DNA of 64,000 nt from CAVXTF01 sp963701375 (GTDB lineage Bacteria > Actinomycetota > Acidimicrobiia > Acidimicrobiales > CAVXTF01), in NCBI GenBank assembly GCA_963701375.1, contig CAVOZT010000003.1, positions 124,001-188,000 on the forward strand, read 5' to 3'. This document shows, piece after piece, positions 41,905 to 51,918 of the stretch. The position numbers and the translations under genes are program-made. Position 1 is the first letter of the stretch; every line of letters starts with the position of its first letter. The notes under the pieces are model-generated. The model searched no databases and was not told where the DNA came from. It saw only the letters and a program-made list of their open reading frames with translations.

Positions 41905-43812
41905 GTGTGCGGAATAGCAGGCTGCTACAAGCAGACCGACGGCGAGACGCTCGTCAGGTTGATGAACGACCGAATCGCTCATCGCGGACCGGACGCAGAC
42001 GGCCTGTATTCGTTCGCAAACGACCGCATGAGCGTCCAGCTTGCGCACCGTCGCCTGTCGATCATCGATCTCAGCGCCGCGGCGGATCAGCCCCTTTCGA
42101 AAAACGGGCTCACCATCTCGTACAACGGCGAGCTCTACAACTACAAGGAGATCAGAGCGGAGCTAGCCGCGTCCGGGGTGCGGTTCACCACGACCTCCGA
42201 CACCGAGGTCATCTTGGAGGCGTGGCGTCGCTACGGCTCTCGAGCGCTCGAGCGCTTCCGCGGCATGTTCGCATTCGCCTTGTTCGAAGAAGCGACGGGG
42301 AAGCTCTACCTTGCCCGCGACCCGCTTGGCATAAAGCCCCTGTATTGCATGAAACGCCAGGGCGGGATCGTCTTCGCGTCCGAGCTGAAGGCTCTCGTGG
42401 CAGCCGTCGGCAAGGAGCTCGAGGTGGATCACGCAACGCTGGTCGCCTCGATGCTCTATTACTGGGTCCCGGATCAACGTTGCTCCCTTCAAGGCGTGAC
42501 GAAGCTTCCACCCGGCTGTTGGATGGAGATCTCCCCTCGAGGCGAGATCTCGACCGAGCGTTACTTCTCACTTCCCGATCTCGCTCGGGAAGCCTCACGC
42601 GGAGATCCCGAAGAATTGCGGGCCGTGATCGAGGAGTCGGTGAAGGCCCATCTCGTAGCAGATGTTCCGGTCTCGAGCTTCCTGAGCGGTGGGCTCGACT
42701 CGAGCATCGTCACGGTGCTCGCAAAGCGCTCGAATCCTGGCATGGACGCGTACACGATCCGATTCCGCGAGCAGGACCAGCGTCTCGAGGCGATGCCCGA
42801 CGATGCCCTCTACGTGCGCAAGGTCGCTCGGCAGTTCGGCATCGACCTGCACGAGATCGAGATCGCGCCGGACATCGTCGATCTCCTTCCGAGGATGGTC
42901 GACGTGCTCGACGAGCCGATTGGCGACCCTGCGGCGATCAACACACTTCTCATGTGCGAAGCGGCTCGCGAAGCCGGCGTCAAGGTCCTCCTTTCGGGCA
43001 TGGGCGCAGACGAGCTGTTCGGCGGGTACCGCAAACATCTGGCCTGTGTGATGGCAGCGCGCTACCAGCGCCTCCCTTCAGCGGTCCGATCGGGACTGCA
43101 CAAGGGCGTGGGGATGCTGCCGGTCACTGCACGCGGTCGCGGACTTCGCTACGCCCGTTGGGCCAAACGTTTCCTCACATTCGCCGAGTTGCCCGAAGAA
43201 GAGGCGTTCCGCCGGAGTTACACGCTCTACGACCCACCGCAGCTCGAGGCGTTGCTCAACCCCGAGCTCTCTGTTTTCGTGAAGGATGTGATCGAAGAGC
43301 ACCGTGAGATCTACTACGACACCCCATTCGACGACCACGTGAACCGGATGTGCCTTGCGGACACGAGGATGTTCCTCCCGGGTCTCAACCTCGCTTACAC
43401 GGACCGGGCGAGCATGGCGGCGTCGACCGAGGTGCGCGTTCCATTCGTGGATCCGGTTGTTGCGAGAGCCGCCTTCTCGCTCAAGGGTTCCGACAAGATT
43501 CGCGGCCGGCGTCAGAAGGTAGCTCTGAAAGAAGCGGCGGAGGCGTGGCTTCCCGACGAGATCGTCAACAGACCCAAGGCGTCGTTCAGCGCACCACTAC
43601 GCGCATGGGTCGCCCACGAGCTTCGTCCCCTCGTCGACGACGTCCTTGTGAACGGGGAGCTCGTCTCCACGGGGTTCTTGAATCGCCGCGAGCTCGAGCA
43701 CCTCGTGGAGGAGGAACGTTCGGGTCACGAGGACCGCTCCAAGCAGATCTGGCAGCTGCTCACGTTGGAGCTGTGGCTCCGCAATGCCACCAGCCTCGGC
43801 GTCTCGAGCTAG
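41905..43812 (+). CDS. asnB: Asparagine synthase (glutamine-hydrolysing), AsnB-type
   Basis: The 635-residue protein has a class II glutaminase domain with the catalytic C2 (M-C-GIAGC), R and N residues of the RLSIIDLS, YNGELYNY stretch, and a synthetase domain with PP-loop SGGLDSS at 261-267. It takes NH3 from Gln and transfers it to an AMP-activated carboxylate. Canonical AsnB makes asparagine from aspartate, but the homologues that sit in polysaccharide operons often amidate uronic-acid or other carboxyl groups. Start GTG 41905 is fixed by the required Cys at residue 2. It lies 15 bp after the glycosyltransferase stop. With an AlgD-like uronate maker upstream, amidation of a uronate is a plausible inference. 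Confidence 0.9.
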   Translation: MCGIAGCYKQTDGETLVRLMNDRIAHRGPDADGLYSFANDRMSVQLAHRRLSIIDLSAAADQPLSKNGLTISYNGELYNYKEIRAELAASGVRFTTTSDTEVILEAWRRYGSRALERFRGMFAFALFEEATGKLYLARDPLGIKPLYCMKRQGGIVFASELKALVAAVGKELEVDHATLVASMLYYWVPDQRCSLQGVTKLPPGCWMEISPRGEISTERYFSLPDLAREASRGDPEELRAVIEESVKAHLVADVPVSSFLSGGLDSSIVTVLAKRSNPGMDAYTIRFREQDQRLEAMPDDALYVRKVARQFGIDLHEIEIAPDIVDLLPRMVDVLDEPIGDPAAINTLLMCEAAREAGVKVLLSGMGADELFGGYRKHLACVMAARYQRLPSAVRSGLHKGVGMLPVTARGRGLRYARWAKRFLTFAELPEEEAFRRSYTLYDPPQLEALLNPELSVFVKDVIEEHREIYYDTPFDDHVNRMCLADTRMFLPGLNLAYTDRASMAASTEVRVPFVDPVVARAAFSLKGSDKIRGRRQKVALKEAAEAWLPDEIVNRPKASFSAPLRAWVAHELRPLVDDVLVNGELVSTGFLNRRELEHLVEEERSGHEDRSKQIWQLLTLELWLRNATSLGVSS

Positions 43813-43878
43813 GGCAGGCGACGACATGACATTGCCCTCACGTACGGCGCCTTCGAAGGACGATCGCGGGAGGACCCG

Positions 43879-46074
43879 ATGAAGCAGGTTGCGCAGAACT
43901 ACCGGTCTGGCGAGCTCTCCGTCCTCGACGTTCCGCAGCCGGGGTTGCGACCGGGCGGCGTGCTCGTTCGGACCCTCTACTCGCTCATCTCGACCGGGAC
44001 CGAGGTCATGAAGGTGAAAGAGGCGAGGCTCTCGCTCGCGGGGAAGGCTCGTGCCAGGCCCGAACAGGTTCGCCAGGTGGTGGACACCGTTACCCAGCAG
44101 GGCCCGATGGCGGCCTACAAGAAGGTGATGACGAAGCTCGACTCGTACACACCACTCGGATACTCGCTTTGCGGCGTCGTCGAGGGCGTCGGGGCGGGCG
44201 CAGAGGAGTTCACCAAGGGACAGCTGGTCGCGTGCGCGGGCAATGAGCACGCGCTGCACGCCGAGGTCAACTGGGTTCCCACCAATCTCTGCGTCCCCGT
44301 TCCTGGCGGGGTGGACCCCAAGCTCGCTGCGTTCGCCACGGTAGGTGCGATCGCGATGCAGGGCGTCAGACGCTGCGAAGCCCAACTCGGCGACACTGCG
44401 TGTGTCATCGGCCTCGGCTTGGTGGGCCAGCTCGCCGTTCAGCTTCTCGTCGCGGCCGGAGTGCGCGTCGTCGGCCTCGACATGGTCGAGGAGCGCTGCA
44501 AGATGGCCGAGAAGGCGGGGGCGATCGGTTGCGCCTCGCCGGAACCCGAAGGCATCGAACAGGTAGCCAAGCTTCTATCGGAGGCGACCGGTGGCTTCGG
44601 GGCCGATCACATTCTCATCGTCGCCGGCGGCACCTCGAACGGACCGGTCGAAGCTGCAGCGAGGCTTGCAAGGGACCGTGCGACTGTGGTCGACATCGGC
44701 AAGACACGGCTCGATCTTCCGTGGAACGCCTACTACGACAAGGAGCTCGACGTACGCTTCTCGAGGTCCTACGGTCCCGGTCGTTACGACGACCGCTACG
44801 AGCTCGAAGGCATTGACTACCCGGTCGGCTACGTGCGTTGGACCGAACGCCGGAACCTGGCGTGCTTCGTCAACCTGCTGGCCAGGGGCCAGCTCGATGT
44901 CGAGTCCCTGGTTTCGGGGACCTTCCCCGTCGAGCAGGCAGTTCAGGTCTACGACCAGCTGAGCGCCGGCGACCTTCACGGCGTCGGTTTCTTGTTCGAG
45001 TACCCATCCGGCCCAGATACGTCCGGCAGCCCGGAAACGCGGGCCCTGGCAGAGCAATCCGGAACCCGAACGAAACAACCACCGCCATCTGCGATACGCG
45101 CGCCGGGCCAGCCGCACACAATCGGAATCGGGTTCATCGGTGCGGGGAATTACGCCTCGTCGATGCTCCTCCCCCACCTCGCCGGTAAGGAGGGAGTGGC
45201 CCTTCGTCACGTAGCCACCAACCGGTCGCTCAGCGCACTCGACGCTAAGCGCAGGTTCGGATTCATCGACGCGAGCACCGAGGCAGACGCCGTGCTTGCT
45301 GACGACTCGGTTGAAGCGGTCTTCATAGTGACGCGGCATCACTCGCACGCCGAGCTCACTTGTCGCGCCCTCAGGGCCGGTAAAGCCGTGTTCGTGGAGA
45401 AACCTCTTGCGCTCTCCGAGGAGCAGCTGTCTCAGGTCTTGGAGACCGTCAACGAGACGGGGAACGATCGTCTGATGGTCGGTTTCAACCGGCGCTTCGC
45501 ACCACTGCTCGTAGAGATGCGCTCGCGGTTCGGTGATCGTTCGAGTGGGTCGGTGGCCCGCTATTCGGTGAATGCCGGGAAGTTGGGAACCCGCAGTTGG
45601 TACGGCGACGAGAAGCTCGAAGGGTCTCGTTTCGCAGGCGAGGGAGGCCATTTCATCGACACACTCGGGTGGTGGTTCGATGCACTGCCCATCGAGGTCT
45701 ACTCGATGGCGTCGAAGGACCCTCACGACGTTCAGGTGAATTTGCGCTTCTCCGACGGCTCGATCGCGGTCATCTCCTACGTGACCAACGGAAACCCGCG
45801 ATACCCGAAGGAGGTACTCGATGTCGCGGCATCCGGCCGCACCGCGCGGCTCGACAACTTCCGTCGCTCGACCGTGTGGTCGGGAAGGCGTAAGCGCGTA
45901 GCACGCGTGTTTGGAGCAATCGACAAGGGTCAGGCGGCGCAACTCGAGGTGTATCTGGATTCGCTGCGTTCGGGCGCTGCGATGCCAATCTCCCTCGATT
46001 CGCTCGCCGCGACGACACGGGCGACTCTCGCAGTGTTGACGAGCCAAGCGAGCGGGCAGCCGGAGCCGGTTTGA
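43879..46074 (+). CDS. Fused zinc-type alcohol dehydrogenase and Gfo/Idh/MocA oxidoreductase
   Basis: The 731-residue protein has a medium-chain dehydrogenase half (about 1-375; Rossmann motif GLGLVGQLAVQLL near residue 175) and, after a Pro/Ser/Thr-rich linker (about 376-415), a Gfo/Idh/MocA half. The second half has its own Rossmann motif GIGFIGAGNYASSML and EKPLAL. Known bi-domain proteins of this kind occur in polysaccharide and heparinase loci and are thought to form or reshape sugars. The zinc-binding residues typical of the first half are not obvious. ATG 43879 follows GGGAGGACCCG. It overlaps the next gene (TTGA). No exact reaction can be named. Confidence 0.85.
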   Translation: MKQVAQNYRSGELSVLDVPQPGLRPGGVLVRTLYSLISTGTEVMKVKEARLSLAGKARARPEQVRQVVDTVTQQGPMAAYKKVMTKLDSYTPLGYSLCGVVEGVGAGAEEFTKGQLVACAGNEHALHAEVNWVPTNLCVPVPGGVDPKLAAFATVGAIAMQGVRRCEAQLGDTACVIGLGLVGQLAVQLLVAAGVRVVGLDMVEERCKMAEKAGAIGCASPEPEGIEQVAKLLSEATGGFGADHILIVAGGTSNGPVEAAARLARDRATVVDIGKTRLDLPWNAYYDKELDVRFSRSYGPGRYDDRYELEGIDYPVGYVRWTERRNLACFVNLLARGQLDVESLVSGTFPVEQAVQVYDQLSAGDLHGVGFLFEYPSGPDTSGSPETRALAEQSGTRTKQPPPSAIRAPGQPHTIGIGFIGAGNYASSMLLPHLAGKEGVALRHVATNRSLSALDAKRRFGFIDASTEADAVLADDSVEAVFIVTRHHSHAELTCRALRAGKAVFVEKPLALSEEQLSQVLETVNETGNDRLMVGFNRRFAPLLVEMRSRFGDRSSGSVARYSVNAGKLGTRSWYGDEKLEGSRFAGEGGHFIDTLGWWFDALPIEVYSMASKDPHDVQVNLRFSDGSIAVISYVTNGNPRYPKEVLDVAASGRTARLDNFRRSTVWSGRRKRVARVFGAIDKGQAAQLEVYLDSLRSGAAMPISLDSLAATTRATLAVLTSQASGQPEPV

Positions 46075-48122
46075 ACAGCCAGAGAATCGAGTGGTACTGG
46101 AGGCGCCTCCGCCGGATGTCAGCCGGCGAGATGATCTGGCACGGGCGCGACGCCGCCTGGCAGGCCGCATGGACTCGTCGTCAGGTGCGACCCGGAGAGG
46201 CCGTCCTCACGAATGAGCGGCGCCTCGGGGCTCCTATCGCGTCACTTCTGCCGAGTGGCACCGAGAACAAGATCCCCGGGCCGGCAAGGGACGCTCTCGC
46301 AAACGAAGCAGAGACGATCCTCAAGGGTCATCTCAAGCTGCTCGGAGTCGACAGATCCGACCTTGTCGCGCCTGACTGGTTCTACGACCCCGTTACCGGG
46401 CGCCGGGCCCCACAAGACGTTTACGCGTTCCACATAGAGCACCGATCGGAGTCGATCACGGGGAACGTCAAACAGATATGGGAGTTGTCCCGACTCCAGC
46501 ACCTGACGCTCCTGTCTGCAGCCTGGTACGCGACGCACGACGACGTCTTCGCGCGCACCGTGGACACGCAGCTCAGATCCTGGTGGCGTGAAAACCCGTT
46601 TCTTTCCGGGGTGAACTGGACCAGCGGGATCGAGGTCGGGCTTCGTCTCATCAGCTTCGTATGGATCAGGCGTCTATTGGACGGCTGGCCGGGCGTGTCG
46701 GCACTGTTCGAACAGAACGACCTCGCGGTCGCCCAGATCGGATGGCACCAGGAATACCTCTCCAAATTCCGAAGCCGGGGATCGTCCGCCAACAATCACG
46801 TGATCGCAGAGGCCGCGGGTCAGCTGGTGGCGAGTTGCGCTCTTCCGTGGTTCTCTTCGAGCGGGCTCTGGCGCGAAGAGTCTGCGGACCTGCTCGAGCG
46901 AGAGCTGATCCTGAACACGTTTCCGAGCGGACTCAACCGCGAACAGGCGAGCGATTACCACGGATTCGTGACAGAGCTCGGGCTCGTTGCGGCCGTCGAG
47001 GCCGAAGCGTCAGGGCATCCGTTGAAGCCCGCAACGTGGGAGCTACTCGCCCGAATGCTCGACGCCGAAGCCGCGGTTCTCGACGTCGAGCTGCACCCTC
47101 CAAGACAGGGCGACAGCGACGAAGGGAGAGCGCTGGTTCTCGACGGCCCCCGGGCCGAGCGCGCTTCGATGTTGCTCTCAACCGGGTCGGAGCTCGTGGG
47201 CCCCGCTCCTTGGTGGCCGGTCGCCGAGCCGGGAGTTGCGAGCATCCTGCTGGGCGCACTGGGTGCCGGCCGCACACCTGCGGTGCGAGAAAGGACGACT
47301 CTCCGTCCGTCGCATTTCCCCGATGCCGGGCTCACCTTGCTTCGCAGCGCCCCGGGCGCCCGACCCGAGATCTGGTGCCGGTGCGACGGCGGCCCGCACG
47401 GCTACCTCTCCATCGCGGGCCACGCCCACGCCGACGCGTTGTCCGTAGAGATCCGACACGGGGGCGTCGGCATCTTGGTTGACCCCGGCACGTACTGCTA
47501 CCACGGCGAACCAGAGTTCCGGAATTACCTCCGATCCACGATCGCTCACAACACCGTCGAGATTGCACACGCAGACCAGTCGGCCTCAGGCGGCCCGTTC
47601 CTGTGGCTTCGCCATGCCAGGACGACGGGAGTGGAAGTGGACCTCGACCAAGCCGGAGCGGTCAGGACCTGGTCCGCGGAACACGACGGTTACGAGTCGC
47701 TCGACCCACCTGCGAGGCACCGACGGAAGGTCGCGTTCGACGAGGTTGCCGGAAGGATCGAGATACGAGACGTCATCGAGACGTCGGGACGTCATGCTGT
47801 CAGGTCCGCACTGCACCTCGGGCCCGAGGTCACTTGCCGGCTCGAGGGGGACATCGCCTCGCTCTCGTGGAGTGCCGACAACGACTGTGAAAGATGGTCG
47901 GCGGCCGTCGAGCTCGACCAGAGGTTGTCGTGGTCCGTACACCGAGGGGAGACCAAACCCGTGCTCGGCTGGTACTCCTCAAGCTTCGGCACCGTCGAGC
48001 CGACCTCTGTCCTGATAGGGGAAGGTAACTGCGATCCCGGGAGCAACTTGCTTCTCACGACTATCTCGTTCTCACCGCGACCCGAAAAGCCCGTTGAGGG
48101 CCAAGGTAGGGTGGTCGAGTGA
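46071..48122 (+). CDS. Heparinase II/III family protein
   Basis: The 683-residue protein has an N-terminal helical heparinase domain (about 100-330; the SSANNHVIAEAAG stretch matches the family) and a C-terminal beta-sandwich Heparinase II/III-like domain (about 380-600) with GGPHGYLSIAGHAHADALSVEI and the catalytic-type HNTVEI. Members are lyases of uronate-containing polysaccharides (heparin, heparan, alginate) or polymer-length editors in export loci. No signal peptide is seen, so if real it may act before export or be exported by another route. It starts at TTG 46071 overlapping the dehydrogenase stop. The uronate-making AlgD-like enzyme in the same operon fits such a lyase. Confidence 0.85.
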   Translation: MNSQRIEWYWRRLRRMSAGEMIWHGRDAAWQAAWTRRQVRPGEAVLTNERRLGAPIASLLPSGTENKIPGPARDALANEAETILKGHLKLLGVDRSDLVAPDWFYDPVTGRRAPQDVYAFHIEHRSESITGNVKQIWELSRLQHLTLLSAAWYATHDDVFARTVDTQLRSWWRENPFLSGVNWTSGIEVGLRLISFVWIRRLLDGWPGVSALFEQNDLAVAQIGWHQEYLSKFRSRGSSANNHVIAEAAGQLVASCALPWFSSSGLWREESADLLERELILNTFPSGLNREQASDYHGFVTELGLVAAVEAEASGHPLKPATWELLARMLDAEAAVLDVELHPPRQGDSDEGRALVLDGPRAERASMLLSTGSELVGPAPWWPVAEPGVASILLGALGAGRTPAVRERTTLRPSHFPDAGLTLLRSAPGARPEIWCRCDGGPHGYLSIAGHAHADALSVEIRHGGVGILVDPGTYCYHGEPEFRNYLRSTIAHNTVEIAHADQSASGGPFLWLRHARTTGVEVDLDQAGAVRTWSAEHDGYESLDPPARHRRKVAFDEVAGRIEIRDVIETSGRHAVRSALHLGPEVTCRLEGDIASLSWSADNDCERWSAAVELDQRLSWSVHRGETKPVLGWYSSSFGTVEPTSVLIGEGNCDPGSNLLLTTISFSPRPEKPVEGQGRVVE

Positions 48123-49341
48123 CTACACCGCCGCGCGTGTAGCCCAGAATCTCCAAGGGTCGCGATCGCCACCCTGACCCGACCAACCGGGACGACCGGC
48201 GTTCAGACGCACGTGAACGAGGTCTTCCGATTTCTGGCCAGCGCGTGGCCGGCGGCCCCGAATCATCACCCCGTACTCGTGGGGCGGCCCGTTGAGCATT
48301 CCTGTTTTCGGCGCCCGCCGCGTCATTCATCCCTTGAGCGGAGCGGTCAGCATCGCCTGGTACCGGTACTGGCACTACATCTTCTTGAAGCGCGCCCTCC
48401 AACGCGAGCTGTCCCTGTCGGGAGACGTCGTCGTCTATGCGCAGTGCGCACTGTCGGCGCGAGCCGCCCTCGAGGCTCGCCGCGACCCCTCGCAGAGAGT
48501 TGTCGTCGCAATCCACTCCGACGGGTCCCAGGCCGACGAGTGGGCCGACAAGAAGTTGCTCAAGGTTGGATCTCGCTATTACCGCGCGATCGCAGACATG
48601 GAGAGGCGAGACCTGCCGATGGTGGACGGGATCGTCTACGTGTCCGAGGCGGCGCGAAGCGGCATGGCGAAGCACGTGGACGGACTCGATCGCATTCCGT
48701 CAGCGGTCATCAAGAACTTTGTCGCCATGACGTCTGTACCAGAGAGTGCCGGCAGTTCCGGCGACCTCGTCACGGTCGGCGGGCTCGAGTTAGCCAAGAA
48801 CCACCAGTACTTGTTGCGCGTCCTCGACGTCGCCAACAGGAACGGGCACCGGTACACCTTGGACCTGATCGGTGACGGGCCGTGCAGGAGACCTCTCGAG
48901 AACCTCTCCAAGTCACTCGGCCTCGAACGCCAGGTGAGATTCCTTGGTGCCAGGTCGGACGTTAGGTCCCTGCTCCCGACCTACAGAGCGTACGTGCACG
49001 CGTCGGTGAGAGAGAGCCTGTGCATGGCGATCATCGAGGCCATGGCGGCTGGGCTCGCAGTGGTTGCGGGCGCCGTCGGAGGAATCCCCGAGTTGTTCGA
49101 ACCGCCCCGAGAGGGTCTCTTCTGGCCACTCGACGATCCTGAGCGCGCTGCGCAGATCCTGATCGACCTGCTCGAGGACGACAATGCCCTCAAGAGTCTC
49201 GGGGCGCGAGCGCGAGAGCGCTACGAGAGATCGTTTGACGCCGCGGTGGTCGGACCTGCCCTCGAGGATCTCCTCTTCGGAATCTCGCCGGGTCGGAACG
49301 CGAAAGATCCAGTGACGCAAAGTCCGGCGGCGTCGCCGTGA
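48123..49341 (+). CDS. GT4 glycosyltransferase, frame broken near 48290
   Basis: The main frame codes 349 residues from about TTG 48292: SIPVFGARRV, then a donor-site domain with GDLVTVGGLELAKNHQYLL and RESLCMAIIEAMAAGLAVVAGAVGGIPEL. Its missing N-terminal Rossmann half is found just upstream in another frame: PRVAIATLTRPTGTTGVQTHVNEVF followed by the NHHPVLVGRPVEH segment. The two frames meet near 48,290, so one extra base there splits the gene. No ATG, GTG or TTG opens the upstream frame cleanly after the heparinase stop (48,122), so a second error or an unusual start is likely. It is one of several sugar transferases of the polymer. Confidence 0.78.
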
Positions 49342-50735
49342 AACGCTCGGGAACTTCGGCGCCCGGGCCACTCCAACAAATAGACGAGGAGAACGGGCAG
49401 CGATCCACCAAGACCGCGCCTCAGAGGGCGTTGCTCACGACGATCGACCAGGGGTTCTCCTCGGCGTCCAACTTCGTGGTCGGCGTGGCCGTGGCACGCA
49501 TCGCAGGACCTGCGGGTCTCGGCGGATTCTCACTGGCTTACGGCTGCTGGCTGGTTCTGGCCGCTTTGCACCGTTCGCTCGTCACCGACCCGATGGCGAT
49601 CGAGAACGACGTCGTCCTCCCGAACGCTCCTGCAAGGTTGAGACGGGGATTCGCTTCTGAGGTGGTCCTCGCCCTCGGGGCCGCCGCCTGCATCCTCGTC
49701 GCGGGGATCCCTCTTTATTTCGGGGGGCAGCGAACGTTCGGGCTCGCCATGATCGCCGTCGTCCCGTGGCTGCCGTTCCTGCTCGTCCAGGATTACTGGC
49801 GCTGGACCGGGTTCATGCGCCGTGAGCCAGGGAGAGCCCTGGCGAACGACACCGTGTTCAACATCGTGCAGGCGGCGTGTTTCGTCACGGTCGCAGTGAG
49901 CGGGATCCATTCGGTGGTGCTCGTGATCGCGTCGTGGGGGGCGGGAGCCGCAGCCGGGGCGTTCTTCGGGCTCTGGCAGTTCAAGGTGCGCCCGACGATT
50001 CGCGAAGGCATCACGGGCCTCCGCTCCCGATGGCACATGAGCAAATGGCTCGCCGGAAACTCGGTCTTGGGTTGGGCCGCGTCGCAGGCCAGCGTGCTGC
50101 TCGCCGGCTTCATTCTCGGCCCTGCAGGGCTGGGAGCCTTGCGCGCTGCGCAGACGCTCGTCCAGGGCCCGGCACTCGTGCTCATCCAGGCCGGAGGAAG
50201 CATCGGCCTGCCCGAAGCGTCGAGGGCACTCCTCGATCGAGGCTGGGCAGGATTGAGACGGGTGTCGATCATCGTTTCTGTCGCAGGCATATTGAGCATC
50301 GGCCTCGTCGGCAGTGCCGTGGTCGTCATGGGGGGGACCCTCCTCCGACTGACCTACGGGCCCGCGTTCAGCCGCTACTGGCCCGCCTCGGAGCTGTTCG
50401 CGCTGGCGTTCCTGATCAGCTCGATCGGGCTCGGTCCCATCTTGGTCCTGAAGACGACGCGCAACACCAGGTCGCTCTTCCGGGTTCAACTCGTGACACT
50501 CGGGGTATCAATTGCGGCAGTGAGCGTCCTCGCGGTTACCCGCGGAGTGACTGGCGCGGCCGCCGCCGCAATCGTGACCGCCTTGGCCAACGTCGTCGGT
50601 CTGACGTACTTCGGGCGCAGGGCTCGCAACCAACTACTTCGCACAGAGCAGGACGGCACTCGCCGACCCGCAGACGCTCCGGCCGTCGATCAAATTCGCA
50701 ACAACGACGCCCCGATCGCGGTCGAATTCGGGTAA
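49338..50735 (+). CDS. Polysaccharide flippase, Wzx/MATE-like
   Basis: The 465-residue integral membrane protein has about twelve to fourteen hydrophobic helices arranged like a Wzx/oligosaccharide flippase, with a short cytoplasmic N-terminus. It would move lipid-linked repeat units to the outer face of the membrane. GTG 49338 overlaps the preceding stop (GTGA). A charged C-terminal tail (about 30 residues) follows the last helix. Assignment rests on fold, length and operon position. Confidence 0.82.
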   Translation: MKRSGTSAPGPLQQIDEENGQRSTKTAPQRALLTTIDQGFSSASNFVVGVAVARIAGPAGLGGFSLAYGCWLVLAALHRSLVTDPMAIENDVVLPNAPARLRRGFASEVVLALGAAACILVAGIPLYFGGQRTFGLAMIAVVPWLPFLLVQDYWRWTGFMRREPGRALANDTVFNIVQAACFVTVAVSGIHSVVLVIASWGAGAAAGAFFGLWQFKVRPTIREGITGLRSRWHMSKWLAGNSVLGWAASQASVLLAGFILGPAGLGALRAAQTLVQGPALVLIQAGGSIGLPEASRALLDRGWAGLRRVSIIVSVAGILSIGLVGSAVVVMGGTLLRLTYGPAFSRYWPASELFALAFLISSIGLGPILVLKTTRNTRSLFRVQLVTLGVSIAAVSVLAVTRGVTGAAAAAIVTALANVVGLTYFGRRARNQLLRTEQDGTRRPADAPAVDQIRNNDAPIAVEFG

Positions 50736-50967
50736 ACTTGCCGATCTGTCGGACGGGGCCAATTAGGCCCGATCCGGAAACCGAAGAGGTCCCGCCTCGT
50801 GAGTCACGGTGCCGGTTCTCGGACACGGACCCAGCCACAGGTGTAGGTCAGAAAGGCAGCGGGGGCAGTCAGCGCCGGCACGATCCCGGGCGACTTGTCG
50901 CAGACTCTCGGCGTACAAGCCAGAAACTGACCGACCAGTGGTCGCACTGCTCTCCAAAGGAGACGAG

Positions 50968-51918
50968 GTGGACGAACAGGTTTTGAGTCTCAGGGACTCG
51001 GTGCGAGTCGTCATGCGCTGCCGACGTATCCTCGCCGCCCTCGGAGCGGTTGGCCTGCTGTTGGGAATCATCTACGCAGTGGCGGTCCCCGCTCTCGTGT
51101 CGGCGAAGACCGAAGTGCTCTTGCCCCCGGCTCCCCTTAGCTCGTCGGGCACCCCGACACGCGACGTGAACACCGAGGTCGACATTGCGACGAGCCCGGG
51201 CATCTTGAACCCTGCTGCCAAGGCCGCGGGAATCAACCTTCCTTACACGACCCTCCAACATCGAGTCGTCGCGTCGGGAGTTACGACCAGCTTGGTCCAG
51301 ATCGTGGCCAAGGCGCCGAACGTCGCAGAGGCTGAAGGTCTCGCCAACGCCGTAGCTACGGAATTCCTCAACTACCTGTCCACTCAGAACTCCGTGCTGG
51401 TCAGCGGTACAGCGCAGGAATTGAACGCTGAAACTTCGGCGCTGAACAGCGAGATCAAGGCCGAGACCGAGCTGCAGACCACCGTGCAGAACGCTCTTAG
51501 ATCAGACGTCCCCGGATCACCCCAGGCCATCGCGGACACGAATTACGCCGCCCAGTTGTCGGCGAACGTGAGCAGTTTGAATTTGACACTGAAGCAGGTG
51601 GGGGCCGGGTTAGCTCAAGTCCAGCTGCAAGGATCCTCGCCGGCTTCCGGAGCAATAATTCTGCAGCACGCGACGTCTGCCATCAAACCTTCCGTCTTGC
51701 GGGTTCCTGAATTCGGTCTCATCGGGCTCGCCGGTGGTTTGTTCGTCGGAATCTGTGTCGCGTTCGCGGTGGGCCGAAGGAACAGGCGCCTTCACCTGCG
51801 CGACGAGATCGCCCAGGCAACGGGCGCACCCGTGCTTGCTTCGCTGACCACCACGCGACGGACGAAAAGCGAGGACCTGCTGCAACTTCTCGAGCAATTT
51901 CCGGCCCTCCGTGAGTAA
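50968..51918 (+). CDS. Wzz-type polysaccharide co-polymerase/chain-length regulator
   Basis: The 316-residue protein has two transmembrane helices: near residue 25-45 (ILAALGAVGLLLGIIYAVAV) and 250-275 (VPEFGLIGLAGGLFVGICVA). Between them lies a coiled-coil periplasmic-type domain of about 200 residues. This is the Wzz/BexC form that sets chain length. GTG 50968 is preferred because AAAGGAG precedes it; upstream in-frame starts have no site. A DEIAQATGAPVLASLTTTR tail resembles the linker to a tyrosine kinase domain, absent here. It is followed by an overlapping partner gene. Confidence 0.85.
   Translation: MDEQVLSLRDSVRVVMRCRRILAALGAVGLLLGIIYAVAVPALVSAKTEVLLPPAPLSSSGTPTRDVNTEVDIATSPGILNPAAKAAGINLPYTTLQHRVVASGVTTSLVQIVAKAPNVAEAEGLANAVATEFLNYLSTQNSVLVSGTAQELNAETSALNSEIKAETELQTTVQNALRSDVPGSPQAIADTNYAAQLSANVSSLNLTLKQVGAGLAQVQLQGSSPASGAIILQHATSAIKPSVLRVPEFGLIGLAGGLFVGICVAFAVGRRNRRLHLRDEIAQATGAPVLASLTTTRRTKSEDLLQLLEQFPALRE

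Noticed and set aside
44575..46170. Long minus-strand frame (531 codons) opposite the fused dehydrogenase
   Set aside because: Arg/His/Pro-rich shadow composition; the plus-strand protein has two intact Rossmann motifs.
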